This document shows positions 60,401 to 64,000 of a stretch of 64,000 nucleotides of DNA, piece by piece; positions within the stretch are counted from its first letter, which is position 1; each line of letters starts with the position of its first letter. This DNA is from Nautilus pompilius. Taxonomy: Eukaryota > Mollusca > Cephalopoda > Nautilida > Nautilidae. A program made the position numbers and the translations under genes. The stretch lies in the NCBI GenBank assembly GCA_018389105.1, contig JACATO010000306.1, positions 1,966,001-2,030,000 of the forward strand, given 5' to 3'. The notes beneath the pieces are model-generated. The model was given only the letters and a program-made list of their open reading frames with translations, was not told where the DNA came from and searched no databases.

Positions 60401-61829
60401 TAGAATATTTTTTGGAGATTCATTTTCTTAAATATTTTCTAGCTGGTATTAAATAATATTGTGATGTTTAGAGATTGGTTACTAAAAGCATTCTTATTTG
60501 GAAATGTTCATCGTGGCCAATCTTGTTGGTCTTATTACTGTATTTTTTTTCTGCATGTTGTCAGTTTCTAATTAAAATGTCTAATTCTTGCCATAAAAAT
60601 TTATCAGAGTTGTTTGCATTGATCAGTATAACTTGTAAATATTCCGTTAGTGGTCAGTACATATAAAAAATAAGGAAAAAAAAAAGACGACACTTGTCTC
60701 TTTTGAGTTTTTAAGACTGCAATGCTCACTGTGTCTGATTTTTTAATGGGCTTTTTTAAAACATAACTGCTAGATTCTGGCATTGTGTTTTTGATTTGTG
60801 CAATCAATCAGGGTCAAAACGTATTTAGGTAGGGATGACTACTGATAGATTTATTCAGATTCTATAGTGGGCTTAATTGTGTACAGAGAACTGATTAAGA
60901 ATTGCCGAAGAATTCAGTTATCACCACCATTGTTGCAAAGCAAGATAGCGTTTCATTTGACTTGGCCATTTGTCTCTTATATGAAAGGAAACCATTCTGA
61001 GATTGTTTGGTGGAGTTGCCATTTGTGACACTGTGCATGTCAAGAATTTTTCCAGTTAATACTGTTGAACCCAAGACTTTTAATTGGTGTACCATGATTT
61101 TCAAAGATGACAGGAATTTTTGCTTTTAAGCAAGGATGTCTTTTTTTTTTTTTTTAAGTCAATCTTCTTGCTTTCTGAAGAGAAAATGCCATTTGAACAG
61201 ATGTGGATTTATTTGAAATATTTAAATTATGCATCTGTAATCAATCAAGTAATTAATTGAATGCTCTAATTTTTCTTGTTGAGTTGAGTAAGTCAAGTTT
61301 TCTTTCTCCCTCCCTCAGTGTTGATGCAGTACTTTTGGAGTTGTTTTTGGTAGAGGCTTTTTATTTCAAGGGGAATTTGAAAGCAACAAACATGTGACCA
61401 GCAAGAATTAGGGGTTTTTCTGTGTGGTCACAAGACAAAGTGTTGTCAAGCTTTAAAATTATCAGTTGTTTGAAAATATTAAAACAGATTTAAATACTGC
61501 TGAATGTGCTGATTTTATTGTATCTTCTACTACTGCTTTTCTTGTCTATACTAATGACCTACAGTAACACCTGTCTTGAGACCATCTTTTCATCCTGGGC
61601 TCTTATCAATTGAACATGTTTTTCAACATTGGCAAATTTTTGTTCATTTTAAAATTACTATTCACTTTGGTATTTTTTTAAAAGGAATTCAACAATATAA
61701 AAATAAATTCAGGGTAATTATGTGAATTTAAAATTATCTTGTCTTCATTTCTCGTCAAACATTTGGAATATTAAAGCGATTACTTAATGTAAATTTTAAG
61801 AATGTTTGCCTTTTTTTTTTTTCTTCCAG
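57420..61829 (+). other. Intron 7 (4.4 kb)
   Basis: Donor GTAAGT, acceptor TTTTTTCTTCCAG. I see only anonymous AT-rich DNA. Two open frames longer than 80 codons (58589-58849 minus, 59976-60287 plus) have no recognisable product. The minus-strand one sits in GC-richer sequence with an acidic QNEEDDSSFPE stretch and may be a fragment of an unfamiliar mobile element. Confidence 0.88.
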
Positions 61830-61936
61830 AAAAATATTTTGATATGAATAAAAAACAGTGCAAAGAGGCACTGGAAATCTACAAGAAGTTTCTTGTTCGA
61901 ATGGACAAAGTCTCCGAATTTTTAAAAGTAGCCGAG
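61830..61936 (+). CDS. PICALM: PICALM/AP180-like, coding exon 8 (residues 221-256)
   Basis: The exon completes Glu221 and encodes [20 protein letters not shown] then [15 protein letters not shown], matching [35 protein letters not shown] of CALM (ANTH helix 10-11). Met245 corresponds to CALM Met244, which contacts VAMP8. It ends in phase 0 at GTAAGT. The expected continuation ('QVGID(K/R)GDIPDL...', the end of ANTH, then the disordered tail with clathrin- and AP-2-binding DPF/NPF-type motifs) is not found between here and 64000, so the gene runs out of the window. Confidence 0.98.
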
Positions 61937-64000
61937 GTAAGTAATCATGCTTATGTCAGTGGTTGCCACTGAAATTTGCTATGTTGGCAGCGAGCTATAT
62001 TTAACTCTGAATTTGAATGCAACAAAAAAAAAATCTAATTTTTAATTCCATTAATTTTACTTTTTTAATTGTGTGTGTGAGAGAGAGATAAATAAATTGA
62101 TGCTAAGATCTTCACAAATGCCTGTGTCATCAATAACATGGGTGGGATGGGAGACTGGAGAGGCCTGTCTCTGGAACTTCTGGTTTACATAGCACTTATC
62201 TCTTAAGGCAATGTGAGCACAAAAACCATACCACTCGCCTACCCTGGTTGAATATTTAATCTACAGCAGAGAGATTAGTGAAGTATATCTGCAGTGAATC
62301 TTGGCTCATAGGTGCAGCTACTGTTTCATAACTGATTCCCGCATCTTGCAGTTTGTCCTCAGGAAGCTGTTAGTTTGAACAGGATGCGGCCTGCTACGAT
62401 TGATACAAGAGCCTGGTTGGTAAGGAGGGGCACACTGACAAAACTTAATGACAAATTAAATATTAAAAAGTAGTTTAAAAAAAAAAAAAGGCAAAAACAT
62501 TTTAATTGTCTTGGCATTTATGACATGAGTAACATTCACGCTGTTACTTGCTGCCTAAAATTACATTATGCTGGCACACTGCACAGCAGTAAGCATTAGT
62601 GGTTTGTCAGTGCTAACATGGAAAACAGATTTGTCAATCCTGCACATCATCTCTTGTAGTAAGTGATTATGTTGATTTAAATTATTCGTATTTACTGCAT
62701 GCATTTTGGAAACTTGAAACTTAATTTCATTTCACTTTCAAAATATTTCAGGAAATTAAGTCTGGTTCTTTTAGTTGTAATTGTTTTGTAAACAAAAACA
62801 CTCAGAATCCTGACTGGTTTAGCAGAACATGTTGGGGAGATTATATTTTTTTTTTTTAATAAATAAATTTTCATAATGAAAAACAAAAAACCAGAAAAAC
62901 CATACATGAAGTCTTATAGCATTTTTAATTCTATTCCAGAGATGCTGTTTTTCAGATACGGTAAGCTGGTTAGTAATGTCTAAAAATAATATTAATTTTT
63001 CCATCTGTTTAATGTCTTTAACAACTCTGTCTGTCTCTCATACTCTAATAAATTTCCTGTTTATTTACTATAATTGTTTGTCATAACCAGTCTTTTGTTG
63101 ACTTTCACTAGTTATACTTTTTACACCATCGAGACTTTTGTTGTATTCATAAAGAAACTTCATTTATATTCTGTAACTTGGAAGAACCAAGTTTAAGCTA
63201 ATAAATTTCCACAAAGAGTGTATTAACTAAGAAATTTAATTGACATATATACACTTTAAATTATAATAGTATCAAATTAAAGTCCAAATTCCAGAATCTA
63301 TCAATCCCATAAATAAAAAAAAATACTTTATTACTGACTTCAGGACTAAAAACCTTCATTTTTAAACTTTGTTTTTAACTTGGAAATTACGAAAGTAAAA
63401 TTTGAAAATTTATTTATTTATAAAAAATAATCACCAACTACCTCTTCATTGCTGTATATTATCGTGTGCAGTTTATCTGACAAACCTCTCCAAAAATATG
63501 GTGTTGGCTTTAGTAACATTAGTGGCTATTTTCAGAGTTGAGCGCTAAATGTGTAGTTTGGTCTGTTCAGCCTATGTTTATTAAAAGATTCTTCTTTGAA
63601 CCTGCGTGTTGATTGGCACAAGGCAACCACCAGAGAAGTTTCAGTTTCCTAGACCAAATGGAGGGTACCCACAGGCCTACATGAAAGATTACCAGGCTTG
63701 AATTCAGAAAATGCATGTAAAGAAAGGATTGTTTCATTTTTTTTTTTAGTTAAATATTTCTTGACATTTCAGTAATCTATAGTGTTTTTTTTTTTTTTTT
63801 TGGCCTGATGGTGGCTGCATCAGTGGTGGTAATTTTGATGTGATGCCTTGTTAGGTATCCATTCTTTTCTGCTGTTGTCTCAGGTTATTGGTAACCATGG
63901 AGTGTATGTTTTATATTGTTTTTTTTTTTTTTTTAATCGGTCAGTGCTAGTGTTTGTTTATCTGATATTGGTACCAGGATAGAGTTGATGAAACAGGGTA
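61937..64000 (+). other. Intron 8, 5' part (window ends inside it)
   Basis: From the GTAAGT donor to the window edge. It holds poly-T runs, a short (GT)(GA) tract near 62070 and otherwise anonymous AT-rich DNA. No sequence encoding the next conserved ANTH segment is visible. Confidence 0.85.

Noticed and set aside
61937..64000. Exon 9 of the PICALM-like gene
   Set aside because: I looked for sequence encoding the next conserved ANTH stretch (VGID-GDIPDL) with an acceptor and found none before the window end.
1..64000. CRISPR arrays, prokaryotic operons, rRNA or intact tRNA genes
   Set aside because: The intron-exon structure, SINEs and eukaryotic transposons show an animal nuclear genome; none of these features is present.

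Overview
This is a window of animal nuclear genome, AT-rich and repeat-laden. It holds one recognisable protein-coding gene on the + strand: the 5' half of a PICALM/AP180-type (lap, unc-11, SNAP91 family) clathrin-assembly adaptor. Eight coding exons (8040-8169, 23862-24004, 30302-30377, 42956-43058, 44310-44349, 55019-55075, 57308-57419, 61830-61936) splice in frame with GT/AG borders into 256 residues, nearly the whole phosphoinositide-binding ANTH domain. The rest of the gene lies beyond position 64000. The long introns (about 1.3-15.7 kb), the base composition and many copies of a tRNA-derived SINE suggest a mollusc, most likely a coleoid cephalopod such as an octopus. That species guess is inference from memory; 'invertebrate animal' is secure.

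Layout: 1-7840 is upstream DNA made of decayed transposons (LINE RT, Gypsy RT, a Tc1-like remnant, SINE, microsatellites) with no supported host gene. 7840-8039 is a CpG-containing promoter/5'UTR region with a CACGTG E-box and a YY1-like site, leading to the start codon at 8040. 8170-23861 (intron 1) holds a SINE with an (AAC)n tail, a 78-90 bp palindromic element, a Tc1-like remnant, further SINEs and a decayed minus-strand transposase-like gene of a widespread but unnamed family. 24005-42955 covers introns 2 and 3 with SINEs and another Tc1/mariner remnant. 43059-64000 covers introns 4-8 with a Tigger/pogo element, a BED-finger hAT element, a second hAT-like remnant and SINEs.

The most interesting signal not explained by the canonical gene model is a set of candidate alternative exons around exon 3. 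(A) 28485-28625 is a CpG-rich 47-codon candidate first exon ending in a polybasic stretch, phase-compatible with exon 3. (B) 30622-30675 is a 54-nt phase 1-1 cassette that would insert 18 residues between exons 3 and 4. (C) 33120-33214 has a strong acceptor and 31 codons ending in a stop, and would act as an alternative terminal exon. All phases agree, so a short product made of A-3-B-C (121 residues) is conceivable as well as the canonical adaptor. Only transcript data can settle this.

No rRNA, tRNA gene, CRISPR, operon or prokaryotic feature is present.
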